In this document: positions 1-12,349 of the stretch, in pieces
How positions within the stretch are numbered: position 1 is the stretch's first letter
Layout: each line of letters starts with the position of its first letter
From: Microbulbifer agarilyticus
GTDB taxonomy: Bacteria > Pseudomonadota > Gammaproteobacteria > Pseudomonadales > Cellvibrionaceae
Assembly: GCF_001999945.1 (NCBI RefSeq)
Contig: NZ_CP019650.1
Coordinates: 1,426,001-1,490,000, forward strand
Length of the DNA stretch: 64,000 nt
Reading direction: 5' to 3'
The notes under the pieces: model-generated
Databases searched by the model: none
What the model was told of the DNA's origin: nothing
What the model saw: only the letters and a program-made list of their open reading frames with translations
Made by a program: the position numbers and the translations under genes

Positions 1-156
1 TATAGGGGTGGATTGTTCACACTTGGCGCTGGACGATTACCTGGCGCCGAAGCGCGTAACGCGCGCGATTCAAAAATAAAACTGAAGTCATATTCGAAAC
101 AGTTTCGGAACAATTTTCCAGAAACGGATTTGGGGATTGGGTTAGGGGTTAACTCC

Positions 157-1320
157 ATGAAAATAACAAAAATCATCAGCCATGTACTGCAGTACGACCT
201 CGAAGAAGAGCTCGGCTATTCACAGCAGTACTACCTGAAGCGCACCACACACCTGGTGGAAGTTCAGACCGATGTGGGCATTACCGGTTGGGGTGAATGC
301 TTCGGCGGCGGTAACGTCGCCTTTGCCAATAAGGCAATTGTGGAAAAAGTCATCCAGCCGATGATTCTGGGAATGAACCCTCTCAATCGCGAAGTCATCT
401 GGCACACAGTATACAACCTGCTTCGGGATCACGGCCAAAAGGGCATGCCCATGCAGTCCCTGTCTGGTGTGGACATCGCCCTGTGGGATATTGCCGGTAA
501 AGCCCTGAACCAGCCTGTGTATCAATTGCTGGGCGGCGCCTTCCGCGAACGCATTCCCGCATACGGTTACGGCATGATGTTGCAGCGAGTGCCGGATCTG
601 AAAGAACGCTTTGCTGATGAAGCCGTCGCTATCCGCGAGAAAGGCTTCCGTGCAATGAAAATGAAAACCGGCCTCGGGCACAAGAAAGATGTCGAGTTGG
701 TGGAAGCTGTGCGCAACGCCATTGGTGACGATGTGGGGCTGATGGTGGACGCCAACCACGCCTATACCACTCGCGAAGCCATCCCCATGGGACGCGAATT
801 CGAAAAGTTGGGCGTTGACTGGTTTGAAGAACCGGTAGCGCCGGAAGACTATCGTGGCTATCGCGATCTATGCGAAGCCCTGGATCTGAATATTTCTGGC
901 GGTGAGTGCGAGTTCACCCGCTGGGGCCACCGTGAATTAATCCAAAACCGCTGCGTGGATATTTTGCAGCCGGAAGTCTGCGCTCTGGGCGGTATTACCG
1001 AATATCAGAAAGTATTGGCACTGGCCACTGCGAACTTTATTCCGGTGATTAACCACGTTTGGGGCTCTGCGGTTGCGGTGGGCACTAACCTGCACCTGTT
1101 GGCAGCGCTGCCAGACCTGCCCGGTGCCGCGCACCCGGTACAGCCGATGCTTGAGTACGACACGACACCAAACCGATTCCGCGAAGAGCTGCTCACCGAG
1201 CCGCTGCGCATTCAGGAACAGGTTGCAGAGAACGGCGGTACCGTTGCGCTGCCAAAAGGCCCTGGTCTCGGCATCGAGCCCGACCGCGATTTTATCAAGC
1301 ATTTTGAAGTTGACGCCTGA
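157..1320 (+). CDS. Mandelate racemase/muconate lactonizing-type cycloisomerase (anhydrogalactonate or galactarolactone type)
   Basis: Enolase-superfamily enzyme of 387 residues, cytoplasmic, with the MR-type active site visible: the K168-x-K170 base pair, metal ligands D198 (in VDANH), E224 (in WFEEP) and E250 (in GGECE), and H300 (in NHVWG). The overall sequence, including the conserved C-terminal GPGLGIE, resembles D-galactarolactone cycloisomerases far more than E. coli DgoD. Next to KDGal kinase and KDPGal aldolase, the likely job is opening 3,6-anhydrogalactonate (from agar) to 2-keto-3-deoxygalactonate; this substrate is inferred. The reading frame is open back to position 13, but the ATG at 157 begins MKITKI as in relatives and follows a purine-rich stretch, so I start there. 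Galactonate dehydratase is the main alternative. The 156 bases upstream hold no recognisable gene. Confidence 0.85.
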   Translation: MKITKIISHVLQYDLEEELGYSQQYYLKRTTHLVEVQTDVGITGWGECFGGGNVAFANKAIVEKVIQPMILGMNPLNREVIWHTVYNLLRDHGQKGMPMQSLSGVDIALWDIAGKALNQPVYQLLGGAFRERIPAYGYGMMLQRVPDLKERFADEAVAIREKGFRAMKMKTGLGHKKDVELVEAVRNAIGDDVGLMVDANHAYTTREAIPMGREFEKLGVDWFEEPVAPEDYRGYRDLCEALDLNISGGECEFTRWGHRELIQNRCVDILQPEVCALGGITEYQKVLALATANFIPVINHVWGSAVAVGTNLHLLAALPDLPGAAHPVQPMLEYDTTPNRFREELLTEPLRIQEQVAENGGTVALPKGPGLGIEPDRDFIKHFEVDA

Positions 1321-1356
1321 CGGCTAAACACCGGCCGCATCACGGCACAAAACTGC

Positions 1357-1406
1357 AAACCCCGGCGGTCTATCTGGCATTTACCCAGTAGTCGACCGGG
1401 TTTTTT
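1357..1406 (+). terminator. Possible weak intrinsic terminator
   Basis: An imperfect inverted repeat (CCCCGG...CCGGG arms) is followed by six T residues at 1401-1406, in the gap between the cycloisomerase and the kinase gene. The stem is weak, so it may only lower read-through rather than end the operon. Confidence 0.35.
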
Positions 1407-1414
1407 ACTTTCTG

Positions 1415-2446
1415 ATGGATCAATCCATGACTGAACACGTAAACACCTCGCCCGTATTGATCGGCGTCGACTGGGGCAGTTCAAACTTTCGCGCGTTTCT
1501 GATGGACCGCAACGGCGCCCTGTTACAGGAAATCATCAGCCCAAAGGGCATGCTGACGCTCAGCCAGGAGGAGTTTGAATCATTTTTAGTGGAGCAAATT
1601 TCACCTTGGGTCAAAGATGCCAAGCTGCCGATCCTGATGACCGGCATGGTCGGCAGCGCGCAGGGTTGGAAAGATGCCGGATATGTTGATTGCCCTCTTG
1701 CGCTGTCGGCGATGGGGCAGACTCTGTGCGCGGTGGAAAACCGCCAGGGGCTTTCGATGGCGATTGTGCCCGGTGTCCGCGGCCGCTCTTTCAGCGGCTT
1801 TGCCGATGTAATGCGCGGTGAAGAGGTGCAGATTCTCGGCGCTGAATTACTGCAGGGGAGTGGTGAAAGTAAAAGTGAGGTCAAAGACGGGTTACGCCTG
1901 TTGTGCTTGCCGGGCACTCATGCCAAGTGGGCGAGGGTGGATCTATGTTCCGCTGCTGGTGGTGTGGCTGAGCCGGCGATAATGGATTTCGCCACTTGCA
2001 TGACCGGTGAACTGTTTAACGTGCTGTGCCAGCACAGCATCCTTGGCCGCTTAATTCCTGTAGATGGTGCGGGCAAGGTTGCAAGCTCGTTCAGCCCTGC
2101 TGCATTTGATCGCGGCGTCAGTGTGGCCGCAGAGCATCCGAATCTTTTGCACACGCTATTCAGTGCGCGCAGTGCGGTGGTAGCGGGCGCCGTTGCAGAT
2201 ACGTTCCAGTTAAGCGCGGACGAAGTGCATAGCTATTTGTCGGGCCTGTTAATCGGTGCGGAAATGCACACAGTCACCGTAGAAATCGGCCGTCCAACCC
2301 ATGTGACCCTGGTGGGCGGTGGCAACCTCACCGCCCTGTACCAGCGCGCGCTCGAGTTACGTGACATTCCTTCCACAAGCATCGACGGCGACAGCGCCGT
2401 GCGCCGCGGGTTGGTGGCGATTGCCAGCAACGCAGGCTGGCTGTAA
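1415..2446 (+). CDS. dgoK: 2-dehydro-3-deoxygalactonokinase
   Basis: Phosphorylates 2-keto-3-deoxygalactonate to its 6-phosphate in the cytoplasm. The 343-residue protein matches the DgoK family: N-terminal phosphate-binding segment GVDWGSSNFRAF, the TGMVGS motif, and a C-terminal VGGGNLTALYQRAL segment close to the usual end of the family. It lies 94 bases after the cycloisomerase and 25 bases before the aldolase start, in pathway order. The ATG at 1427 is an alternative start four codons in; neither has a strong ribosome-binding site. In agar catabolism the substrate could come from galactonate or from anhydrogalactonate; the stereochemistry cannot be read from sequence. Confidence 0.9.
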   Translation: MDQSMTEHVNTSPVLIGVDWGSSNFRAFLMDRNGALLQEIISPKGMLTLSQEEFESFLVEQISPWVKDAKLPILMTGMVGSAQGWKDAGYVDCPLALSAMGQTLCAVENRQGLSMAIVPGVRGRSFSGFADVMRGEEVQILGAELLQGSGESKSEVKDGLRLLCLPGTHAKWARVDLCSAAGGVAEPAIMDFATCMTGELFNVLCQHSILGRLIPVDGAGKVASSFSPAAFDRGVSVAAEHPNLLHTLFSARSAVVAGAVADTFQLSADEVHSYLSGLLIGAEMHTVTVEIGRPTHVTLVGGGNLTALYQRALELRDIPSTSIDGDSAVRRGLVAIASNAGWL

Positions 2447-2471
2447 TACATAAGAATTTTTGGAGAACAAC

Positions 2472-3104
2472 ATGACCACAAATGTACTGAATCCCTATCT
2501 TGAAGCACTGCCCCTGGTGGCCATTTTGCGCGGTGTTCAGCCCTCAGAGGTTGTGGCAATTGCCGAGACTATCCGCGAAGCCGGGTTTCGCATTATTGAA
2601 GTACCGCTGAATTCCCCGGAGCCCTGTGCCAGCATCCAGGCACTGTCGGAAGTGATGGGCGATGATGTACTGGTCGGCGCGGGAACTGTGTTGACCGTGG
2701 AACAGGTGCAAGCGGTGGCAGAAGCCGGCGGCAAGGTGATTATTTCACCGAATACCAATGTCGATGTGATTCGCGAGACCAAGCGATTGGGCCTGATATC
2801 CATGCCCGGTTTCTGCACGCCTACCGAAGCGTTGGCCGCCGCGGATGCCGGCGCAGACGCGCTCAAACTGTTCCCGGCAACTGCGCTCGGCCCGCAAGGG
2901 TTCAAAGTGGCCTCGGCGGTATTCCCGGACCTGCCGGTGCTGGCAGTGGGTGGCGTATCACCGGGGGATATGCCGGACTATCTGGCCGCAGGTTTTTCCG
3001 GATTTGGCTTGGGTTCCGGGCTTTATCGCGCGGGTATGACCGTGGCGCAGGTGCGGGAAAATGCGGTGGCCTATGCCTCTGGCTATCGCGCCCTGTCTGC
3101 CTAA
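2472..3104 (+). CDS. dgoA: 2-dehydro-3-deoxy-6-phosphogalactonate aldolase
   Basis: Class I aldolase of the KDPG/KDPGal family, 210 residues. It cleaves KDPGal to pyruvate and glyceraldehyde-3-phosphate, feeding agar-derived carbon into central metabolism. The family pattern is clear: LVAILRG near the N-terminus, a GFRIIEVPLNSP segment, GAGTVLT, the Schiff-base lysine region DALKLFPA, and the phosphate-binding AVGGVSPG. The frame extends to a TTG at 2460, but TGGAGAA at 2461-2467 is an ideal ribosome-binding site for the ATG at 2472. It is translated in series with dgoK and followed 69 bases later by the DUF4862 gene. Confidence 0.92.
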   Translation: MTTNVLNPYLEALPLVAILRGVQPSEVVAIAETIREAGFRIIEVPLNSPEPCASIQALSEVMGDDVLVGAGTVLTVEQVQAVAEAGGKVIISPNTNVDVIRETKRLGLISMPGFCTPTEALAAADAGADALKLFPATALGPQGFKVASAVFPDLPVLAVGGVSPGDMPDYLAAGFSGFGLGSGLYRAGMTVAQVRENAVAYASGYRALSA

Positions 3105-3173
3105 GCGCAGGAAGAGCACGCGATGATGCCCGGTGTATCATTTTCCGCTAATTATTCCCGGAGATTGACTCCC

Positions 3174-4136
3174 ATGAAAACCATACTTGCGGCCTACGCA
3201 ACAGCGCCTGTGGCCGACGATTGGCAGCCAGAGTTGCAATCCCAGTACCTGGATGGTGTAAAACAGTTGAGCAGTATCCGTGGCATTGAGCACCCGTTTA
3301 CCGGTCAGTTGCACCCGCACGATGACGATTGGTTTTTGCGGAACATCGACCCGGCTTGGGATTTCGTGTTCACCGGTGTGCCCGGGATTATGGGCCGCTT
3401 GGGGAAAAACCCGCATTTCGGTATCGCCTCCGATAACCCGGAAGGTCGTGCAGAAGGTGTCGCTTTCTATCAGCAAATGCGTGCTGCGGTGCATAAACTG
3501 AATGCGTATCTCGGGCGCAAGGCCGTGGATTTTATCCAGTTGCATACCAGCCCAAACCGTACCGGAAGCGTGTCTTCAGTGGCGTCGCTGGTCGAGTCTC
3601 TGAAAGAGATCCAGTCCTGGGACTGGGACGGTGCTGAGTTAGTGATCGAGCACTGTGATGCCTTTGTAGAGGGCGCGCAACCAGAGAAGGGCTTCCTGAC
3701 TCTCGAGGAAGAAATTCAGGCGGTTGTTGAGGTCAATCGCGCTTGTGGTTGTGAAATAGGACTGTCAATCAACTGGGGACGCTCTGCTTTGGAAACCCGC
3801 AGTGTACAGGGGCCGCTACAGCACCTGCAGGCGGCGCGCGAGGCCGGGCTTTTGCGCGGCTTTATGTTCTCTGGTATTTCTGATCAGGATACGCCTTATG
3901 GGGTATGGCGAGATACACATATGCCACCGGCAGAAATCTTCGAAGGCGGAAATTTTGCGGAAGGGTCTCTGTTGACCGCTGAACAAATGAAGGCAAGTCT
4001 TGAGGTGGCAGATTGGTCCAGCCTGGATTTTCTGGGCATCAAGATTGGTGTGCGCCCGCAGGATTTGGGGGCGGATGCCAGAGTTGCCTATAACCGCGAT
4101 GCACTGGCAGCATTGGATTCATTCACGAAGGCTTGA
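3174..4136 (+). CDS. DUF4862-like TIM-barrel protein
   Basis: A 320-residue cytoplasmic protein without signal peptide. I recognise it as like the DUF4862 family, probably a TIM barrel related to xylose isomerase-like epimerases; no reaction is known to me. Visible features are an acidic/histidine-rich N-terminal third (HPFTGQLHPHDDDW), a central FIQLHTSPN, an ELVIEHCDAF segment that could hold metal ligands, and a C-terminal LGIKIGVRP. It is the last gene of the cycloisomerase-kinase-aldolase run and is followed by a strong terminator, so a role with galactose- or anhydrogalactose-derived acids is inferred from position. The ATG at 3174 has CGGAG upstream; the frame extends to 3123. Confidence 0.7.
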   Translation: MKTILAAYATAPVADDWQPELQSQYLDGVKQLSSIRGIEHPFTGQLHPHDDDWFLRNIDPAWDFVFTGVPGIMGRLGKNPHFGIASDNPEGRAEGVAFYQQMRAAVHKLNAYLGRKAVDFIQLHTSPNRTGSVSSVASLVESLKEIQSWDWDGAELVIEHCDAFVEGAQPEKGFLTLEEEIQAVVEVNRACGCEIGLSINWGRSALETRSVQGPLQHLQAAREAGLLRGFMFSGISDQDTPYGVWRDTHMPPAEIFEGGNFAEGSLLTAEQMKASLEVADWSSLDFLGIKIGVRPQDLGADARVAYNRDALAALDSFTKA

Positions 4137-4165
4137 TGTCCGACGATATCTGTTTGGAAGTCTAT

Positions 4166-4197
4166 CAAAAAAGGGGGATCAATTTGCTCCCCTTTTT
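4166..4197. terminator. Intrinsic terminator, probably bidirectional
   Basis: An A-tract followed by GGGG, a short loop, CCCC and a T-tract. It ends the rightward sugar-acid operon and faces the end of the leftward GH16 gene, so it can serve both strands. Confidence 0.8.
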
Positions 4198-4227
4198 CGT
4201 TGTTTGACTCAGAATAATGCTCAATGC

Positions 4228-5571
4228 TCAATGCTCAATGGTTTTGATTTCATGCAATGAGACCTCGTCAACATAAACTAGACCACCCTGGGGTTGGTTG
4301 GTAAAGAAGATAGTTGCTTCGGTGGTGTTTGGGCCGGTAGTAAACTGCAGGCTTTTTTCATGCCAGCGGTTGAAGAAATAGCGGACGTTGGAGGTGGCGT
4401 TGCCGTGGTCTCTTACACCCAGGTAGGCGTTGAACCATTGGTCCGCCTGATTGGTGTCGGCGCTATTGGCCCAGGCACTGACGATGTACGAGGTATTGGG
4501 TTTTACTGCTACGGTCTGTTCGATGGTGCCGCCACTGGTCAATGATGCCGCCTTGTTGCCATCCGATGTTTCGCCGGTCGTGATGGTGGCGGGGCCGCTC
4601 CAGCCCTGCATGTCATTTTCGAAGCTCGGATTGGTCAGCAGGTTTTCCCGGTTCGGGCAGACACCGCCGGATTGTCCATTGGTGCGCTGGTAGACGCGGC
4701 TGTAGTCAACCACAAAATCGATACCTTCAGCGTCATTAAAGTGTTCTGGCCTCAGGTCCCAGGCGCTGATTTCCCAGTCGAAGGTTTCCATATCGATCCA
4801 CGGGCGCTGAGGATTGGTGGCAACCCATGCATTTCCCATTTCTTCGCGAGTGACACAGTTCACCAGTGCGCCGTCGATATAAATGGCGACATAGTTGGGA
4901 TCCCACTCAAAGCCGTATACATGGAAATCGTTGGCTACACCAAAATCAAAGATGTGGTCGTTTTCCCAGATACGTTTGCCGTAGGTGGAAGAGCCATTGC
5001 GCCAATCGTGAAAGCTGGTGTGAAAGCGTTTGCCGGACCAGGGGTTGTTCGGGTTCCAGCCAAAACTTTCGAAGGCATCGGTTTCTCCGCCCACGCCGGT
5101 GGTCCAGTAAGAACTGGATATGGGGCCCGGTGCGGCCTTGGAACGCATTTCCATATAGCCGTACAGGAAGGTGTTTTTGCCCAGCAGTGCCGCGGTGGTG
5201 ATGGGGACGTCACCATATTGCCAGTTGCCCTGGGAGTTACCGCCGCCATTGCCATCTGAGAAATTGTGGGCAGGGTCCCAGCGGGATGTCATATACAGAT
5301 AGCCGTTTTCTACCCGCACGTTATCCGGGTCATATTCGGATGGGGCCCGTCCTCGCCACTGCCCATTCCATTGGCCGTTCTCGCCCTGATTGAACCACAC
5401 GTCCCTATCAAAGCTCGAGCCATTAAATTCGTCGGACACACTGGGGTTTATGACCCAGCCAGCGTTGTTGTCTGGATCCGATAGTGGCGGGGGTATTTCC
5501 TGCGCTGTGGCCTGTTGCCATGCCGCGGCTAACACTGTGAGCGCAATTGAGGCCCTTAGTTGCTGGTTCAT
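4228..5571 (-). CDS. GH16 endo-galactanase with C-terminal carbohydrate-binding-like domain
   Basis: Secreted glycoside hydrolase of 447 residues. A signal peptide (about 1-24, ending ATAQ) precedes a GH16 domain (about 25-300) with the retaining catalytic signature E163-T-D165-A-F-E168, and a C-terminal jelly-roll-like domain (about 304-447, beginning NLLTNPSFENDMQGW) of CBM4/9/22 type. The spacing E-x-D-x-x-E is that of the beta-bulge GH16 enzymes (kappa-carrageenases, agarases, porphyranases, furcellaranases). It is clearly different from the other GH16 here at 58982-60790, so it probably cuts another bond, for example in sulfated or methylated galactan; which one is undecided. I start at the ATG at 5571 because the 14 earlier residues disturb the signal peptide. 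Confidence 0.85.
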   Translation of the reverse strand: MNQQLRASIALTVLAAAWQQATAQEIPPPLSDPDNNAGWVINPSVSDEFNGSSFDRDVWFNQGENGQWNGQWRGRAPSEYDPDNVRVENGYLYMTSRWDPAHNFSDGNGGGNSQGNWQYGDVPITTAALLGKNTFLYGYMEMRSKAAPGPISSSYWTTGVGGETDAFESFGWNPNNPWSGKRFHTSFHDWRNGSSTYGKRIWENDHIFDFGVANDFHVYGFEWDPNYVAIYIDGALVNCVTREEMGNAWVATNPQRPWIDMETFDWEISAWDLRPEHFNDAEGIDFVVDYSRVYQRTNGQSGGVCPNRENLLTNPSFENDMQGWSGPATITTGETSDGNKAASLTSGGTIEQTVAVKPNTSYIVSAWANSADTNQADQWFNAYLGVRDHGNATSNVRYFFNRWHEKSLQFTTGPNTTEATIFFTNQPQGGLVYVDEVSLHEIKTIEH

Positions 5572-5685
5572 TGATTTATACACGTTTAGGTTCTTTATTT
5601 TCGCGGTTTGCATCGATGCTGGCCCGGTGTCTCGCCGTTACATATTCCGGGCCAGCATTTCGTCATAGAGGTCTGTGAAATGACG

Positions 5686-9312
<3,627 letters not shown>

Positions 9313-9656
9313 CGCTAGATGCCTCCGGTCGTTATTTTTATGTATTTGCTCAAATAGCCTCGAAAATGGAGGCTTACCGCATTTTGAGGAGGGCTCTCGT
9401 CAGAGAACTGACGTAATGTAGCATTTTGTTAAACATCATACCAATGGGGTTTTGGTGTGCAGCGAATAGTTTTTCAGTAGAGTTGTTAGTAGGAGGCGGT
9501 CTGCGCGCTATTTGCGCATATTGCGACCCAAAACATATGATGTTTAAATAGGTGGCATGATGCAATACCGGTATCCGTATATGTACCTTGGTGGGCAGTC
9601 AAAAGGAAACCGGTGAACCAATAACAGTCATGAATACCGCCTGGATCGAGAGAAAA
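9313..9656. promoter_or_regulatory. Divergent control region with AAACAT-N3-ATGTTT operator at 9531-9545
   Basis: This 344-base gap separates the leftward haem/LamG gene from the rightward GH42-like gene. A 15-base inverted repeat AAACATATGATGTTT lies at 9531-9545, and its exact reverse complement recurs at 18143-18157 before a sulfatase. A half copy, AAACATCATA, is at 9431-9440. The TATGAT at 9536-9541 could be a -10 box inside the operator. The rest of the gap shows nothing I can name. Confidence 0.6.
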
Positions 9657-12092
9657 ATGAAAAAGACATTGTTGTGCACTGCCATTGCTGCGCTGTTGCC
9701 GTTTGGCCTCGGGGGCTGCTTCGAACAAAAATCGGAAGCCGTCGCGCTGGAGAAGCCGGCTAATGAAAGTGTTTCCGGCGTAAACCCGCTGGAAACTGCG
9801 GCACTGGACAAGATCAGCACTCTCGAGGCGCAGGTAAAGAAAGCGCAGGTCAAAGATTTGGATGTTACCCGGGAAGAAACCACGCTCTGGTTTGCCCGGG
9901 AGTTTCTGAAGTTTGCCAACTGGGATGAGCAAAACCGCGATGCGGTGGCTTACATGTTCGGCGCCTACGCGCCCTACGAAGATAGAAAAGAGCAGCTAGC
10001 GGAAGAGCTGCCGGACTTCGAACGCAGCAAGGTCATCGAGATTCTCGATGCCAGTATTGAAGAGCTGGGCAAGGTCATTGATGGAAGCATCAAGCGGCGC
10101 CCGGTGCCCAAGATTGATTGGGAAAATATCGAAGTCAGCGACAATATGCTGCTGAGCAACGGCAAACCCGCATTCCTCTACGACTACTTCTCCAAATCCG
10201 TCGGCCGCCCGCTGACCGATACCGCGGTGTACAACGATCATCTCGGTGCCATTTACCATGGTGGTGAAAACCTCTACCCGGTGGATCACGACCGCGCGAT
10301 CAACTCCTTCCTGCTGAAAGAAGACGGCACCTTTGATGACGCGTTGATGAAAGAAGTTACCGATATCGACCCGAGCAATGTCGGCTTCCTGATTTACTGG
10401 AACATGGGCATCCCCGAATGGGTGGAAAAGAAAGAGCCGGAAGTGCGCCTCGGCCGCTCCTTGTTTACCGGCTATGACATCGACAACCCACTGGTACGCG
10501 ATGTCTGGGGCAAGATTGCCAGTCATACCGGCGAGCTGACCCGGGGTAAAAAAGTGACCCAGCTGGGTTATATCCTCGCGAATGAACCCCACTGGTTCAG
10601 TGAAAAAGGCCACTGGAGCCAGAATTTCCAGGAAATGAACGCAATTAGTTCCTATACCCTGAATGCCTTCCGCAACTGGCTCGATGGGAAATACCAGGGC
10701 GACATCAAGCGTCTAAATGCCAACTGGGATAGCGACTATTCTGGCTTCGACAGTGTGCAGATCGAGATCCCCATCGATCCGGCCATCCGCGGTACCGCCC
10801 AGTGGTATGACTGGTCTCGCTACAACATGGACCGCGCGATCAACTGGTTTACCTTCCTTCAGGGCGAGCTGCGCAAGGGCAACCCCGAAGCGGATACCAG
10901 TATCAAAATCATGCCCGACATGTTCACTGAAAATGGCCGCTCCCACGGTATTGATGTGGAAGCGCTCACCGATCTGACCTCAATGATCGGTAACGATGCC
11001 AAAACTCGCGAGACACGCGCCCTGAACCGCAACCAGGCTGAACACTGGGAAGCCCATTACAGCTGGTTCTGGGAAGAGATGAGTATGAGCTATGACTTTA
11101 TGGAGTCGGTCTCACCGGGAAAAATTCATGTAAACAGCGAGAGTCATTTTCTTTCCGCGTCGTGGTGGCGTGATCTGAATACCAGTGTGGATTACGTGCA
11201 TAGCGTTTACTGGCTGGCGACCCTGCAGGGGATGGACGCCAATATGGCCTGGTTTTGGGCGCGTGACCCGGACGGCTCTCCAGAGGATCGTCTCGAAGGT
11301 GAGATGAACTTCTTTGACCCGGCGCTGGCTGGCTCCTTTGCCGGTTCGGTCAATCAGCAGCCGCATGTTGCCAATGCTTATACCCAGGTGATGTACGACC
11401 TGAACAGTTTCTCTGAAGAAATCGTTGCGCTGCGTGAACAGCGTCGCCCCATTCGCCTGTTTTACTCGGAAACCTCGGCCATCAATAAGCCGAAGCATAT
11501 GAGCGAGCAGTGGAAAGCCTACGAGGGCTTGTTCTTTGAGGGTTTCCCGGTGGGTTTCGCCACTGAAAATATCATCAACAAGCAAGATCACAGCCAGTGG
11601 GATGTGATTGTGGTGCACAGTACGGAGTATGTGAGCGCTTCGGAATTGGCCGCCTTGCAGTCTTACCTCAATTCGGGTGGTGCCGTGATCGTGGACAACG
11701 CGGAAAGCCTGAGCATGGATGAATACGGCAAGCCGCATAAAAAAGTACTGGAGCAGGGTAAAGGCAAACTCATTGTTTTGAATAAAAAGAATGACGTTGC
11801 CGCAATGCGTGAAGCCGCGCTTAAACTGGCTGCTGCGAGCCTGTCGGCCATCAAGCTGGTCGAAGAGAATGGCACCAATCACAAAGGTACCACCTGGCGT
11901 GTTGTGCAGCAGGATGACGGCTCCTATCTGGTCAGTATCCTGAATATTGGTAAACACAAGGCCAAACTCGACCTTAGCCTGGAGGGCTCCGACAACATCG
12001 CGGTAACCGACCTGTTTACCGAAAACGAGATGGGCACCCAATTCGAACTTGAGCCGAAGGGCGTGCTGTTGCTCAAGGTGAGCGCCGGCTAA
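9657..12092 (+). CDS. GH-A clan (GH42-like) glycoside hydrolase lipoprotein
   Basis: An 811-residue predicted lipoprotein: the signal peptide ends in lipobox LGGC. After a helical N-terminal region comes a TIM-barrel domain like GH42, with candidate acid/base E310 in LANEPHW and candidate nucleophile E495 in HVNSESHF. From about residue 600 it has a trimerisation-like segment (DVIVVHSTEYV, GGAVIVDNAE) and a C-terminal beta domain ending LLLKVSAG, as in GH42 proteins. It probably releases galactose-type units from agar or carrageenan oligosaccharides. GH167, a GH42-related family from carrageenan degraders, is a candidate; I cannot settle this by eye. Of three in-frame ATGs, 9657 leads straight into a lipoprotein signal and has GAGAG upstream. 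The gene stands alone behind its own operator and terminator. Confidence 0.8.
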   Translation: MKKTLLCTAIAALLPFGLGGCFEQKSEAVALEKPANESVSGVNPLETAALDKISTLEAQVKKAQVKDLDVTREETTLWFAREFLKFANWDEQNRDAVAYMFGAYAPYEDRKEQLAEELPDFERSKVIEILDASIEELGKVIDGSIKRRPVPKIDWENIEVSDNMLLSNGKPAFLYDYFSKSVGRPLTDTAVYNDHLGAIYHGGENLYPVDHDRAINSFLLKEDGTFDDALMKEVTDIDPSNVGFLIYWNMGIPEWVEKKEPEVRLGRSLFTGYDIDNPLVRDVWGKIASHTGELTRGKKVTQLGYILANEPHWFSEKGHWSQNFQEMNAISSYTLNAFRNWLDGKYQGDIKRLNANWDSDYSGFDSVQIEIPIDPAIRGTAQWYDWSRYNMDRAINWFTFLQGELRKGNPEADTSIKIMPDMFTENGRSHGIDVEALTDLTSMIGNDAKTRETRALNRNQAEHWEAHYSWFWEEMSMSYDFMESVSPGKIHVNSESHFLSASWWRDLNTSVDYVHSVYWLATLQGMDANMAWFWARDPDGSPEDRLEGEMNFFDPALAGSFAGSVNQQPHVANAYTQVMYDLNSFSEEIVALREQRRPIRLFYSETSAINKPKHMSEQWKAYEGLFFEGFPVGFATENIINKQDHSQWDVIVVHSTEYVSASELAALQSYLNSGGAVIVDNAESLSMDEYGKPHKKVLEQGKGKLIVLNKKNDVAAMREAALKLAAASLSAIKLVEENGTNHKGTTWRVVQQDDGSYLVSILNIGKHKAKLDLSLEGSDNIAVTDLFTENEMGTQFELEPKGVLLLKVSAG

Positions 12093-12113
12093 GTTTTTCT
12101 GGTTGTTTTTCAA

Positions 12114-12136
12114 GGCCGCTCACGAGCGGCCTTTTT
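12114..12136 (+). terminator. Intrinsic terminator after the GH42-like gene
   Basis: Perfect GGCCGCT/AGCGGCC stem with a four-base loop and a T-tract directly after it. Confidence 0.9.
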
Positions 12137-12323
12137 CGTAGGTACTTCTAGTTGGTGCTTCTAGTAGGCACTTCGTCAATTGCGCGCGAGGGGTAGCACG
12201 TAGAGAGGCGTTGCCCGGCGATGGGTAAGAGGAACAGGTTTGCTTTGAACGTCGGTCAGTGTGAATGAAATTCTCATTATTTTAAGGAACCTGCGAGGAA
12301 TGGGAATTTTGTGTTGTTCGCCA

Positions 12324-12342
12324 AAAGGTATAATGTTTAAAT
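12324..12342 (+). promoter_or_regulatory. Operator/-10 region of the gntR pair
   Basis: AAAGGTATAATGTTT (12324-12338) matches the 9531 palindrome at 12 of 15 positions and continues with the same AAATAGGT. It contains a perfect TATAAT (12329-12334) only 15 bases before the start codon, so the transcript may have a very short leader and be autoregulated. No good -35 box is visible. The 12137-12177 stretch just upstream carries three imperfect 13-base repeats around CTTCTAGT. Confidence 0.5.
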
Positions 12343-12349
12343 AGGTTGT

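Noticed and set aside
13..156. N-terminal extension of the first gene from an ATG at 13
   Set aside because: The extra 48 residues look non-coding and the relatives begin at MKITKI, coded from 157.
157..1320. E. coli-type D-galactonate dehydratase (DgoD)
   Set aside because: The K-x-K and NHVWG motifs and overall sequence match the cycloisomerase branch better; DgoD has a different segment at the first lysine.
11112..12113. 333-residue minus-strand open frame
   Set aside because: Antisense shadow of the GH42-like gene with no domain or ribosome-binding site.
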